A DNA stretch of 64,000 nt from an uncultured Pseudomonadota bacterium (GCA_903898785.1 CAIUGU010000142.1:24795-88794); one strand, 5' to 3'. Shown: positions 54,031 to 63,835, counted from the stretch's first letter. The notes: a model not told the origin generated them from the sequence alone. Translations and numbers: made by a program.

Positions 54031-57000
54031 TCAAGGCCGCTCGATGATGAACTCTACATCGGCGCTCTGGTGCTCGCCGGCTTCCGTCTTGAGCACCCAG
54101 CGATCGGTGATCGTATACCGAAGTTTCAGCGTGTTGATCGATTCCGTGAGCGAGATGCCGTAGCTGACGAACAGCCGCGGCGACAGGAACTTGCCGAGCA
54201 CCAGCGCCGTCTGGTTCGCGCCCTGCGTCTGCACGCCCACTTCCTCGAGGCCGAGGCGCCGGCCCAGTTGCGCCGCCAGGATCCCGCCGCCCTGCAGCGC
54301 GAGCGAGTCGCGCGCGGAGCCGACCGCCGCGGTATCGCGATTCTGCAGGTCGTCGAGCGGCTTGCCCACCAGCAGGTACGACAGGATCTGCGTCTGCGAC
54401 ATGCTCGGCTCGGAGTAGAACCCGAATCGCGGTTCACGCAGCGTGCCCCGCACGTTGAGGCCCACCTTCGTGGTCTCGATCCTGCGCTCGGCCTGGATAT
54501 CGAGCCCGGGATCGTCGAGCGGCGTCCCGTCGAACAGCAGCCGGCCGCGGCTGATGTCGAGCTTCTGGCCGTATGCCTCGTACTTGCCGTTCGCGACGGT
54601 GAGCTCGCCGCGACCGATCGCGATCAGGCCGGTGCGCGTCAGCGTATTGACGCTGCCGCCCAGCTTGCCTTGCAGGCCGAACGTGTCGAGCTGGACGTCG
54701 TCACCGAGGCGCACGCGGATGCCGCTGCTGACCTCGTACCTGCCGCCGCCCATGACGGGTTCGTCTGCCAGCAGGCGACTGTCCGCCGAGATCTGCACGG
54801 CGCCGCTCAGGTCCCGCGGCTGGATGCGCGCGCTCGGGATGAATACCTCGCCTTCGGCACGGATGCTGCGCGGGTCGATCTTGAACGTGAGGTCGGGAGA
54901 AGCGACGACGCGATACTCGGGCAGGTCGGCCACGAGCAGGTGGTCGCCCTTGAGCTGCAACGTACCGACCGGGCGGCCGTCTTGCCAGTTGAGCGTGCCA
55001 CCCAGGTTCCAGGTGCCGTCGCCCGCCCGGCCGTTGCCGGTGAACTGCAGGCGATTGGCGGCGAGGTTGAGTTGTACCTCCATCTGCCGCAGCGCCAGGT
55101 TCAGCCGGTAGAGATCGAGTTCGCCGCGATTGAGTTCGATGCGTCCGTCGAGCTGGGGGGCATCGACACGTCCCGACAGCGTGACGTCGGCTACCAGCGC
55201 ACCGGAGGCATCGTCGATCTCCGCGACGAGCACCGGCAGCAGGTTGGCGTCGCCCATGCGTCCGCGAATGCGGCCCGAGAGCGGCGACTGGCCGAGATCG
55301 ACGCCGGGCACGCGGGTCAGCGTCGCGTTGGCCGCGATGAAGGATTCCGCCGTGCCGGACAGGCCGACAGCCACCGACAGGCTCGTCGCGTCCGCGCGGA
55401 TATCCGCGCGACCCGACCCGAGCTGCACGGTCTCCGTGCTCTTGGCATCCTCGCTCGCGAGGCGATACACGATGCCGCCGCCCGTGAGCACGATCGACGC
55501 GTCGCCGCGCCACGGCATCGTGGGGCTGCCCTCGGCGGTGACATCGAGGTCCATCTTCCCGAGGTACTGCGGCTGGTCCGCGAGGATTTCGCGCAGGATG
55601 TCGAGCGGGATGTCATCGCCGGTGGCCGCGATGCGCCAGGGGCCTTGCCGCCGCCATAGGCCGCTGCCGCATACGCTGCTGTCGAGCAGGTACAGGCACA
55701 GCTCGCCGACCTCGATGCGCTCCCGGGAGAAGAGGGCTTGCGCAGGCTTGGCGAGGCGAAGGGGCTGCGTGCCGTCGGCATCGAGCAGGCGACCCGAAGC
55801 GATCTGCCCCGACCAGACCTCGTTCGCATAACTGCCTGATACCTCGAGTTCCGCGGTCGCCACCTTGCCGCGCGTGGCGCGCGACGCGAGCTGCGCGCGC
55901 AGCGTGTGCGCACCGGGGTTGCCGTTGCCGGTGATCCTGAGGCTGTCCGCCTGCACCGGCCCGCGGCGCAGTGCGCCGGCATCGATGCGAACCGCAGAGG
56001 CCGTCCTGCCCGCCGGGTCCACGTCGATGTCGGCGCTGAGCGATCCGACGGACCAGTCGCCGAGCGCAAGGCCTGCCGCCTCGATGTCCGCCACGACATG
56101 CGGCAACCGCAGCGGCCCCACGGCGCTGCCGCTGAATTGCACCCGTCCGGACGCCTCCGGCCACAACGAAGCGAGCGACGTGGCATTCAGCGACCATCGC
56201 AGGTTGACGGCTTCACTCACCGTCCCGGCGACCGAGAGCCGCGCATTGCCGAGTGCAAGCGTGGTTTCGCCGAGCTGCCAGCCGCTCGCGCTCCTCGCGA
56301 CAGTGCCAGAGCCGTTAAGCGGCTGGCCGCGCAGCGTGCCCCGTAGCCGCGCGACGGCGAGGCGGAAGTCCGCGTCCGCAGTGAGGCCGCTGCCGGTCGC
56401 AGTGGCAGAGAAGTCGATGCGACCCGGGAACTGCGCGTTCAGGGACGCAGGATTCACGTCCTTGCCCGTCGCGCTCACCGTCCAGCCTTGTGGTGCTGCC
56501 AGCGCAAGCGAGCCCGCGCCCGAGACCCGGCCGTCCAGCAGATCAAGCTGGTAGGACGCGATCTGCAGGGCATCCGGGGAGACGGAGCCCGTGACGGCGG
56601 CCGTGGCAGCGGGCAGCTGCGGCGTCACGATGCTTGCATTCGCAGTGAACTGGTAGGGCGACGCGCCCGACACCGTGAGGCGACCGGCCGGACTGCGGAC
56701 TGCGGGAGAGGTCGCGGACAGAGGCCACTGCAGTGACTGCCACGTGGTCGTCATGCTCAACGCTGGCGGTCCTCCCGCGAACCTCGCCTCGCCGGCAAGG
56801 TCGATGCGCAGCGCTGAACCGGGCTGCGTGAGGCGGGCCGCGGTAATGGCGAGCGTACGGTCCGCGTAGCGTCCGTTGGCATCGATCAGCAGGGGTGCAC
56901 GATCGAGCGCGGGCACGGCGAGCTGGCCGTTGACGCGGATGCCATCGGGACGGGCAGAGAAGTCGAGCGCCACCGCCTGGAGCGTGGTCCTGCTCGACGG

Positions 57001-57789
57001 CAGCCACGGCTCCAGCGCGAAGGTCGTCGAGGTCACCTTGCCGTCGATCTGCCATGCGTCCTCGGGACGTGTCAGCTTGGCGCTGACATGGGCCGCCGCC
57101 GGCGCCGTGAGGTCGGCCTCGATCTGCAGCATGTCGGCACTGCCTCGGGCGGTGGCCGCGAGCGCAAGGTCGGGCCGCTCGCCATCCGGCACGACGCCGT
57201 GAACGTCGATGTCGAGGCCGACCGGCCGCGCCGCCGCCAGCTGGACAGTGCCCCCAAGGTCCGCAAGCGCGGAATCGATCGCGAGCTCCGTCACCCTGAG
57301 GCGGCTGGCATTCAGTTGTGCGGCGGCCTGCACGCGGTCGATCGAGAACGTCTGGCCGTTCTGCAGTGTCAGCGTGACAGCCGAGAGATCGATCCGGTCC
57401 ACCGCGATGCTGAGGAAGCCGGGCAGGAACCTGACTGGTGTCGTGGGCTCCGGCTCATCGGGCGCCGGCTTCAGTTCGACCACGGACCTCGCGGCGGTGG
57501 CGGACGTGATGTCGATCGTCTGCAGCGCGAGCCAGCGCAGGTGCAGGTCGATGACGATGTCCTCCACGACAAGGTGCACGCGCTTGTGATCGAGCTCGAG
57601 ACGGGCAATGCGCAGCGGCCCCGTGAGCCGGCCCGACACGCCGTCGACGCGGATGCCCACGGTCTTGAGGCGCGACAGCTGCGTGGCCGCCAGCTCGATG
57701 CCCGTCTGCGTGTACGCGAGGACGTAGAACGCGGCCCCGGCTGCGACCAGCAGCAGCGCGACCACGACGAGGGCAATGCGCGTGCGCAT
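54031..57789 (-). CDS. tamB: translocation/lipid-transport protein TamB
   Basis: 1252 residues. One N-terminal membrane anchor (6-24), then the long beta-taco body that bridges the periplasm and a C-terminal TamB (DUF490) domain with LSYLLVGKPLDDLQN and a final barrel-docking stretch ending FIIERP. AsmA-like family; moves phospholipids to the outer membrane and assists autotransporter assembly. ATG at 57789 overlaps the tamA stop by one base, so the pair is coupled. Length matches family members (about 1250). Confidence 0.93.
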   Translation of the reverse strand: MRTRIALVVVALLLVAAGAAFYVLAYTQTGIELAATQLSRLKTVGIRVDGVSGRLTGPLRIARLELDHKRVHLVVEDIVIDLHLRWLALQTIDITSATAARSVVELKPAPDEPEPTTPVRFLPGFLSIAVDRIDLSAVTLTLQNGQTFSIDRVQAAAQLNASRLRVTELAIDSALADLGGTVQLAAARPVGLDIDVHGVVPDGERPDLALAATARGSADMLQIEADLTAPAAAHVSAKLTRPEDAWQIDGKVTSTTFALEPWLPSSRTTLQAVALDFSARPDGIRVNGQLAVPALDRAPLLIDANGRYADRTLAITAARLTQPGSALRIDLAGEARFAGGPPALSMTTTWQSLQWPLSATSPAVRSPAGRLTVSGASPYQFTANASIVTPQLPAATAAVTGSVSPDALQIASYQLDLLDGRVSGAGSLALAAPQGWTVSATGKDVNPASLNAQFPGRIDFSATATGSGLTADADFRLAVARLRGTLRGQPLNGSGTVARSASGWQLGETTLALGNARLSVAGTVSEAVNLRWSLNATSLASLWPEASGRVQFSGSAVGPLRLPHVVADIEAAGLALGDWSVGSLSADIDVDPAGRTASAVRIDAGALRRGPVQADSLRITGNGNPGAHTLRAQLASRATRGKVATAELEVSGSYANEVWSGQIASGRLLDADGTQPLRLAKPAQALFSRERIEVGELCLYLLDSSVCGSGLWRRQGPWRIAATGDDIPLDILREILADQPQYLGKMDLDVTAEGSPTMPWRGDASIVLTGGGIVYRLASEDAKSTETVQLGSGRADIRADATSLSVAVGLSGTAESFIAANATLTRVPGVDLGQSPLSGRIRGRMGDANLLPVLVAEIDDASGALVADVTLSGRVDAPQLDGRIELNRGELDLYRLNLALRQMEVQLNLAANRLQFTGNGRAGDGTWNLGGTLNWQDGRPVGTLQLKGDHLLVADLPEYRVVASPDLTFKIDPRSIRAEGEVFIPSARIQPRDLSGAVQISADSRLLADEPVMGGGRYEVSSGIRVRLGDDVQLDTFGLQGKLGGSVNTLTRTGLIAIGRGELTVANGKYEAYGQKLDISRGRLLFDGTPLDDPGLDIQAERRIETTKVGLNVRGTLREPRFGFYSEPSMSQTQILSYLLVGKPLDDLQNRDTAAVGSARDSLALQGGGILAAQLGRRLGLEEVGVQTQGANQTALVLGKFLSPRLFVSYGISLTESINTLKLRYTITDRWVLKTEAGEHQSADVEFIIERP

Positions 57790-59540
57790 CAGAAAAGCGT
57801 CGAGATGTGCAAGTGCAGCCGCGGCGACCGTCCCGGCTCGGACAGCGCCTGCGCGACATCGACGCCGATGCTGGCCACCGACACGTGCCAGCGCACGCCT
57901 AGTCCGGCGGAGTACTCGAGCGGGTCGCCGAACTTGTTGAACGCATTGCCGCCGTCGGCAAACACGGCCACGCCGAAGTTGCGTGGCAGTTGCCGCTCCA
58001 GCTCGATCGTGCCGACGAGCAGGTGCCGGCCGCCGATGCTGTTGCCGGCATCGTCCTTGGGCGACAGTTCGTTGAGGCCGAAGCCGCGGACGCTGTTGTC
58101 GCCGCCGGCGAAGAAGCGCTGCGACGCCGGCAGCTCGGAGAAGTCCGCCACCTGGCTGACCCCGAGTTCGCCGCGCACGCGCAGGTGCCAGAGATCCGAC
58201 AGGTCGAAGATGCGTTCGCCCTGGAAGCGGAAGCGGATGTATGACGCGTCCGATCCCAGCGAACTCGGCGAACCGGTGAGTTCCGCATACAGCGAGTAGT
58301 GCAGCAGGTCGGTGGTCAGGCCCGGTCTCACCGGCAGTGTCGAGAAGCTGATGCCGGGGATCAGCAGCGTGTCCTTCTGCGAGGACAGCGTACCGTCCTC
58401 GAGCGGCAGCTCGGTGACTTCCTGCGACAGCCTGAGGAACAGCACCCGCTGCCACTTGCCGAGCACCTCGGTCAGGCCCGTGCCCAGCTCGTACTTCTTG
58501 CTGAACGTGTCGCCGAGTTCCTCGTTGCGCGCCAGCGCGCTGAAGTCGACCTTCTCGAGTGCGATGTCCATGACCGGGACGGCGTAGTGCAGCGACGCCT
58601 CCTCGACCACGCCGGAGCCGATCAGGCCGAGCTGCATGCGATGCCCGCGCGAGTTGACGCGACGATCGTCCCACGTGAGCCGCCCGCGGGCCCGCGTGTC
58701 GGTGGCGTAGCCCACGCTCGCCGCGTACCGGTGGCGCAGGTTGGCCCTGGCGCGGATGGTGACCGGCACGACCAGCTTCTCCTGGTCGCGTTCCGCCGTC
58801 TCGATCTCCACCGTGGAGAAGTACTGCGTGTCGTCGAGCACGTATTGCGTGCGCAGCAGGGCATCGACCGAGTACGCGTCGCCCTCGCGCATCCGCAACA
58901 GGCGCTGCATCGCCGCGTCGCGGATGGCGTCCTGCGTGATGGTGATGGGGCCGAAGCGGTACTGCGGACCGGTCTCGAGCTTGAGCCCGACGGTGGCGAC
59001 ATGCTGTTCGGGATCGATGACGAGTTCGTTGCTCGTGAACTTCGCATCGAGGAAACCCTGCCCGGTGGCGGCCCGCAGCAGGTTCGACTTCACCTGCTCG
59101 TAGGTGCCGTGGTTGAGGCGCAGTCCCGGGCGCAGGTCGCGACGGTCGAGCATCCTCGCGATTTCCGTGTTGCTGCTGCCGTCGCCGGTGACGGCGATCT
59201 CCACCGTCGACAGGCGGATCTCGGGACCCGGCGCCACGGCGATCGTGACCTTCCAGTCGTTGCCTGCGGGCACGACTGCGAAGTCGACCGAGGGCTCGTA
59301 GTAGCCGAGCGGTTCGAGCGCGCGCCGCGTCTCGAGCGGAATGCGGCGTTCGAGGCGCGCCATCGTGTCGGGCGTGATGTCGTCGCGTTCGGCGTAGCGA
59401 GTGAGGCTCAGGAAGGCACGGATGTTGTTGGCGAGGGCGTCGTCCACGCCAGTGATGTCGATCGCGACGTCGGCCTGCGCAGGGACCGCCGCCAGCATCG
59501 TTGCCAGCATCGCGAGGCCGGCGCTGACGCTGGCCTTCAG
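57789..59540 (-). CDS. tamA: outer-membrane translocation protein TamA
   Basis: 583 residues if it starts at CTG 59540. Three POTRA domains (about 20-270) and an Omp85 barrel (about 275-583) with RFFAGGDNSVRGF and terminal HISTLF. A CTG start with GGAG 7 bases upstream gives the signal peptide KASVSAGLAMLATMLAAVPAQA; the nearest ATG (59513) would leave an unusually short, uncharged signal. Works with TamB; order and one-base overlap with tamB are typical. Confidence 0.9.
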   Translation of the reverse strand: MKASVSAGLAMLATMLAAVPAQADVAIDITGVDDALANNIRAFLSLTRYAERDDITPDTMARLERRIPLETRRALEPLGYYEPSVDFAVVPAGNDWKVTIAVAPGPEIRLSTVEIAVTGDGSSNTEIARMLDRRDLRPGLRLNHGTYEQVKSNLLRAATGQGFLDAKFTSNELVIDPEQHVATVGLKLETGPQYRFGPITITQDAIRDAAMQRLLRMREGDAYSVDALLRTQYVLDDTQYFSTVEIETAERDQEKLVVPVTIRARANLRHRYAASVGYATDTRARGRLTWDDRRVNSRGHRMQLGLIGSGVVEEASLHYAVPVMDIALEKVDFSALARNEELGDTFSKKYELGTGLTEVLGKWQRVLFLRLSQEVTELPLEDGTLSSQKDTLLIPGISFSTLPVRPGLTTDLLHYSLYAELTGSPSSLGSDASYIRFRFQGERIFDLSDLWHLRVRGELGVSQVADFSELPASQRFFAGGDNSVRGFGLNELSPKDDAGNSIGGRHLLVGTIELERQLPRNFGVAVFADGGNAFNKFGDPLEYSAGLGVRWHVSVASIGVDVAQALSEPGRSPRLHLHISTLF

Positions 59541-59544
59541 CGGC

Positions 59545-60393
59545 CTACTCCGGCGAGGAATCGAACGCCGGATCGCCGACGGCGACTTCATCGGGATCGC
59601 GCGTGTCGAACCAGACCTCCGGCAGGTCCGCGCTCTTGAACTCGAAACGCGAGCTGCCGGACTGCAGGCCGGTCGAGTCGAAGCGGCGTTCGTGCAGCAC
59701 CGTCCGGCCCGTGCGCTCGACCAGCAGCACGCTGGAGCAGCGCGTGCCGTAGCGTTCGTGCACGATGAACGGAGCGGACACGATGTGCTCCCATTCGAGC
59801 GGCAGCCCGGTGGACGGCAGGCTGTCGTGGTCCGCCCGCTCGCGATCGGCGAGGACGCGGAACAGTTCGTCCGGATCGACATCGCCGCCGCCGAGCGCGC
59901 GGCCGAACTTTTCCTTGGTCCGCGTGAGCTTCGGCCACGGCGTGTCGAGGAGATGGTTGCTGATGCCGTGGATCCCGCTCGGCAGTGCGCGTGGCACCGA
60001 GTCGCCGCGATTGGAGAAGTAGTACAGCGCACGGGGTCCGCCGACGAGCAGGTTGAAGCCGGAGTAACGCGGCGCTGCGCCGCGCAGGTCGTCCAGGAAT
60101 TCCTTCGGCGACGTGGCGCCGGTCAGGAAGCGGGGGATCAGGGAGCCGCGCGATGGCGCGCCTTCGATCGGCGCCTGCAGGTCGCGGTAGTTCGTGACGA
60201 CGCCGAAACGGCCGGAGCGGGCGACGCCGAGCCACGTGCCGTTCGCCTGCAGATCGCGTCCGCCCAGGATGCGCGGGTCGTCCTGCCACCAGTTGAGCGG
60301 CGCGGCGGCGCGGTCATGAAACTCGTCGCGGTTGGCCGCAAGGACGAGTCGGTAACGCGGGTGGCTTTTCCAGCCGATCAGGAGGAGGCACAT
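59545..60393 (-). CDS. NRDE/TANGO2 family protein
   Basis: 282 residues of the transport-and-Golgi-organisation-2 family: Cys2 (MCLLLIGWKSHP), VLAANRDEFHDR, LGGRDLQANGTWLGV, GVVTNYRD and GISNHLLDTPWPK. Family members are Ntn-hydrolase-like or heme-transfer proteins. Its stop is 4 bases from the putative tamA start. Confidence 0.9.
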   Translation of the reverse strand: MCLLLIGWKSHPRYRLVLAANRDEFHDRAAAPLNWWQDDPRILGGRDLQANGTWLGVARSGRFGVVTNYRDLQAPIEGAPSRGSLIPRFLTGATSPKEFLDDLRGAAPRYSGFNLLVGGPRALYYFSNRGDSVPRALPSGIHGISNHLLDTPWPKLTRTKEKFGRALGGGDVDPDELFRVLADRERADHDSLPSTGLPLEWEHIVSAPFIVHERYGTRCSSVLLVERTGRTVLHERRFDSTGLQSGSSRFEFKSADLPEVWFDTRDPDEVAVGDPAFDSSPE

Positions 60394-60423
60394 GCCGCAG
60401 ATTGTAACGGCAACCGGGGTCCA

Positions 60424-60518
60424 GGCGACTGGCGATTAGCGACTGGCGAGGGGCTGGAGAAGACCGACATCGACTTGGCTGGAACCCGGATCAGGCCAGT
60501 CGCTAGTCGCCAGTCGCC
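60424..60518. repeat. 24-bp inverted repeat between nudC and NRDE gene
   Basis: Arms 60424-60447 and 60495-60518 match at 23 of 24 positions in inverted orientation around a 47-base loop. They are themselves built of GCGACTGGC direct units. The right arm includes the stop and last codons of nudC (60503). Confidence 0.8.
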
Positions 60519-61450
60519 CGCCCCTGCTGACCACCTGCCTGCGGGGCGTTCAGCCAGTCCTGGATCAGCCGGTACGAGATCGACTGCGGGGGCGGCAGCA
60601 GGATCCTGCCCGAGGCCAGGTCCTCGCGGCTGAACCAGCGGGCGTCCTCGAGTTCCCCGTCGCGGCAGGCGATGTCGGTGCTGAGCGCGCGAGCCGTGAA
60701 TCCCAGCATCAGCGAAGACGGGAACGGCCACGGTTGCGAGGAGTGGTAGGTCGGGGCAGTGGCCTCGATGCCGGTTTCCTCGAGTACCTCCCGCAGCACG
60801 GCGTCCTCGAGGCTCTCGCCCGGTTCGACGAAGCCCGCGATGGTGGAATAGCGTCCCGGCGGCCAGATCGCCTGCCTGCCGAGGAGCGCCCGCTCGTCCT
60901 GCCCTTCGCCCCGGCTCACGAGGACGATGATCGCCGGGTCGATGCGCGGGAATTGCGCCGTCCCGCATTCGGTGCACTTGAGCAGGTGGCCAGAGCGGCT
61001 GCTGGCGGTCGGTGCGCCGCAGGAACCGCAGAAGCGGTGGCGCGCCCGCCAGTGGACCATGGCCCTGGCATAGGCCAGCAGGCCGGCTTCGTCACCGGGC
61101 AGCAGGCTTCCCAGGCTGCGGAGGTCCTGGAACTCGGCGTCGCCCGGCAACGCAGGCGGCGGATCGCCGGTGAATTCAACGGCGAAGCAGGGGCGGCTGC
61201 GGAATTCCCCCAGCAGGATCAGGTCCTCGGAGCGCTCGATATGGGGGGCGGCCTCGTGCCACTCGAGCAGCCGGGCTGTCGGTGTGTCGCCGCCCGGTGC
61301 AATCAGGTTGCGGAGTTGCCAGACCGGCACCAGCCACGCGTTGCCCTGGTCACGCAGGACGTCGAGCCATGCCGTGTCTTCCCGGGGGTGGGCCGTCCGG
61401 TCCAGATAGGGGCCGGCGAAAATGTTGGGCTGGCGCGGCGGACCTGACAT
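60503..61450 (-). CDS. nudC: NADH pyrophosphatase / NAD-capped RNA hydrolase NudC
   Basis: 315 residues. N-terminal domain, zinc motif CGSCGAPT with CTECG, nudix box GFVEPGESLEDAVLREVLEETG and the NudC-specific SQPWPFPSSLML. Removes NAD caps from RNA and hydrolyses NADH. ATG at 61450 (MSGPPRQPNIFAGPYLDRT) is chosen; the frame stays open upstream through structured repeat copy C, which would add about 73 spurious residues. The final residues come from an inverted-repeat arm. Confidence 0.92.
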   Translation of the reverse strand: MSGPPRQPNIFAGPYLDRTAHPREDTAWLDVLRDQGNAWLVPVWQLRNLIAPGGDTPTARLLEWHEAAPHIERSEDLILLGEFRSRPCFAVEFTGDPPPALPGDAEFQDLRSLGSLLPGDEAGLLAYARAMVHWRARHRFCGSCGAPTASSRSGHLLKCTECGTAQFPRIDPAIIVLVSRGEGQDERALLGRQAIWPPGRYSTIAGFVEPGESLEDAVLREVLEETGIEATAPTYHSSQPWPFPSSLMLGFTARALSTDIACRDGELEDARWFSREDLASGRILLPPPQSISYRLIQDWLNAPQAGGQQGRATGD

Positions 61451-61509
61451 CGGGCGGGGCGCTTCCGGGAGGGCGGGGCATGCAGTGTAGCAATGCCCCG
61501 CCGCCCGGG

Positions 61510-61675
61510 TTAACAGGACGCTGCAAGACTCATGGCAGCCCCCTGATCTATTCCGAGTCAGGGATGGCTCGGTGAAATCAACGAGTTCCAGTTCGTTGAT
61601 TTCGGGAGCCGGCGAAAACGACGCTTTTCGCCGGCTCCCGATGCAAAAGGCACGGATAGCCTCTTGCATCAGGCC
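61510..61675 (-). repeat. five-hairpin structured repeat, copy C
   Basis: About 166 bp, reverse orientation, most diverged copy. Stem 2 is a perfect 15-bp stem (61639-61625 with 61618-61604), with further compensatory changes relative to A and B; stem 3 is a perfect 11 bp. Its last hairpin keeps only the CAGG/CCTG and GCTGC/GCAGC pairs. It starts 10 bases after the dehydrogenase stop and ends 60 bases before the nudC ATG, in the sense of both. Confidence 0.85.
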
Positions 61676-61684
61676 GGAGGAGTC

Positions 61685-63076
61685 TCAGGCTGCCCAGATC
61701 TCGTCGTCGGTGGGCACCTTCTTGGTGGTGATGACCTTGCCGATGCGCGACACGTTGATCAGGTGCTTGTAGTCGAGGTTCTCGGAAATCGAGTTGCCGC
61801 CCCACGAGCCGCAGCCCAGCGTCGTGGTCGGCGCGAAGCCGTTGGTGAGCGAACCGCCTGCCGTGAGGGCGCTGGCCTGGTTGACGACCAGCCGGCTGAT
61901 CGGCAATTCGACGCCCGCCTCGCGGATGTGCGCTTCCGTGTTCGAGTGCAGCGCCGCGGAATGTCCGGCCCCCTCGACGATCAGGTTGGCCTTCGCGTTG
62001 GCGACGGCTTCCTTGAAGGTCTTGTACGGCAGGATCGCCACCACCGGGCACAGCTTTTCCTTGGCCAGGATGTCCGCGGTGCCGGCGCCCTTCGCGGGCA
62101 GGAGGATGATGCGGGCCGTCGCGGGCACGTCGATGCCGGCCAGTGCGCCGATCTCGCGCGGCGTCTTGCCGACGACGTCCTTGTTGAGGTGGCCGCCGGG
62201 GAACACCACGTCGCGCAGCTTCTGGATGTGGCCTTCGTCGGCGGTGAACCAGACCTTGCCGGTCTGCTTGAAGAGGTCGATCGTCTCGTTGTACTTCTCT
62301 TCGGGCGTCAGCACGAACTGTTCGTGCGAGCAGATGATGCCGTTGTCGAACGACGCGCCCGTCAGGATCTTGCCGACGGCGTCCTTCAGGTCCACGTCGC
62401 GGTCGATGATGACCGGCACGTTGCCGGCGCCCACGCCGTACGACGGCTTGCCGGACGAGTACGCCGACTTCACCATCGCGCCGCCGCCCGTGGCGACCAC
62501 GACATCGACGGACTTCATCAGGTCCTGCGTCTTCTCGACCGAGCCGTTGCGCACGGTCTGGATCAGGTTGTCCGGGCCGCCGTGGTGCTTGACGATCTTC
62601 ATGAACTCGTTCGTCAGCAGCTCGGTGCACTTCTGTGCCTTGGGATGCGGCGCGAAGATGACGGCGTTGCCGCCCTTGAGCGCGAACATGCCGTTGCACA
62701 TCGGTGTCGCGACCGGGTTCGTGACGGGGCAGACGGCGCCCACGACGCCCATCGGCTTGGCGACGAACACGAGGTTGTTCTCTGCGTCCTCGCCGATGAT
62801 GCCGCGCGACTTCTTGCCCTTCAGGTTGTTCCAGATGACGCGCGCCTTGCCCTTCTTCTTCAGGACCTTGTCCTCGAAGTTGCCGATGCCCGTCTCGTCG
62901 ACCGCCATGCGGGCGAGCATCTCGGCGTTGTCGTACACGTACTTCGCCATGTCGCGCACGATCGCGTCGACCTGTTCCTGCGAGAAGCCTTCGTAGATGG
63001 CCTGCGCGGCGCGTGCCTTCGCAACCAGACTGCTGATCTCGTTGTCGGGGGCGGCGGCGCGTTCGGGCATGCTCAT
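61685..63076 (-). CDS. CoA-acylating aldehyde dehydrogenase (AdhE-N / SauS type)
   Basis: 463 residues of the AdhE-type aldehyde dehydrogenase domain without the Fe-alcohol dehydrogenase half. NAD motif region PVTNPVATPM, ATGGGAMVKSAYSSG, GAGNVPVIID and catalytic Cys249 in GIICSHEQF. It converts acetaldehyde, sulfoacetaldehyde or a related aldehyde to acyl-CoA. ATG at 63076 has AGGAG 7 bases upstream. Substrate cannot be decided. Confidence 0.88.
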   Translation of the reverse strand: MSMPERAAAPDNEISSLVAKARAAQAIYEGFSQEQVDAIVRDMAKYVYDNAEMLARMAVDETGIGNFEDKVLKKKGKARVIWNNLKGKKSRGIIGEDAENNLVFVAKPMGVVGAVCPVTNPVATPMCNGMFALKGGNAVIFAPHPKAQKCTELLTNEFMKIVKHHGGPDNLIQTVRNGSVEKTQDLMKSVDVVVATGGGAMVKSAYSSGKPSYGVGAGNVPVIIDRDVDLKDAVGKILTGASFDNGIICSHEQFVLTPEEKYNETIDLFKQTGKVWFTADEGHIQKLRDVVFPGGHLNKDVVGKTPREIGALAGIDVPATARIILLPAKGAGTADILAKEKLCPVVAILPYKTFKEAVANAKANLIVEGAGHSAALHSNTEAHIREAGVELPISRLVVNQASALTAGGSLTNGFAPTTTLGCGSWGGNSISENLDYKHLINVSRIGKVITTKKVPTDDEIWAA

Positions 63077-63232
63077 GGCTTTTCTCCTAATGGAAACGAC
63101 TTGTACATTGAAGAATAACATTATCCGGCTGCCGGCAGGGCGCTGGCAACCCGGGCCGTCTGGCCCGCAAGTGTACCTCCGCGGCGGACGGGGCGCGCCT
63201 CGCGGCCCCAGGGTGCCCCGGGGAACTGGTGC

Positions 63233-63835
63233 TCAGGAGCGCGGATCTGCCAGGTTGCGGCGCTCCGCGAGCAGCCTGCGAACGCCCCGGGTGTCGGTCT
63301 TCATGCGACATAAAGGGCACCGGCCCGGGGAGAGGGACAGCGTGTCGCGCACGAAAGCACCGCCGCATTCCGGGCAGCCATCCACCTGGAGATCCTCGCC
63401 GCTCGCCAGCGCCATCAGCAGGAACCATGCGTGCTCGAAGGACAGGTGACCGCTGCGCCAGAGCGACTGGTAGGTCTCGAACGCGTCGCAGAACAATGCA
63501 CCGAACTCGATGCCGCGCTGGGCCGGGTTGCGTGCGCCTTCGTCCTCGATCAGGCCGACGGCCGCGAACAGCCCCGCCAGCAGGGAGGCCTCGAGATGGG
63601 CGGAGGCATTGCGCAGGAAGTACGCGGTCCTGCGCGGCGACTTGCCGCGCTTGCGCCGTACCGCCTGGGCCGCGGGACCCGCGGAGACGTAGCTCCTGTA
63701 GAGCTTGCGGATCCGGTCGTCCGTGAGGGTCGTGCACAACCGGATCGTGCAGGTCCGGGCTTCGTGGCGAATCATCCTGAGCGCGAGGTGATGGCGCTCG
63801 AGGTCGCGGGAATAGCGGTGATCGGTGACACGCAA
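63233..63835 (-). CDS. FlhC-like transcriptional regulator
   Basis: 200 residues if it starts at TTG 63835, which has GGGAG 7 bases upstream; E. coli FlhC is 192. LYRSYVS, LRNASAHLEASLL and the zinc site Cys154-x2-Cys157 with Cys173-x2-Cys176 match FlhC, subunit of the flagellar master activator FlhD4C2. No flhD lies next to it within the window; the 165 bases upstream hold a palindrome. It may be an orphan regulator. A start further upstream (frame open to 63961) is possible. Confidence 0.75.
   Translation of the reverse strand: MRVTDHRYSRDLERHHLALRMIRHEARTCTIRLCTTLTDDRIRKLYRSYVSAGPAAQAVRRKRGKSPRRTAYFLRNASAHLEASLLAGLFAAVGLIEDEGARNPAQRGIEFGALFCDAFETYQSLWRSGHLSFEHAWFLLMALASGEDLQVDGCPECGGAFVRDTLSLSPGRCPLCRMKTDTRGVRRLLAERRNLADPRS

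Noticed and set aside
61451-61669. 73-residue N-terminal extension of NudC
   Set aside because: The extension is translated repeat copy C; NudC homology begins at the ATG at 61450.
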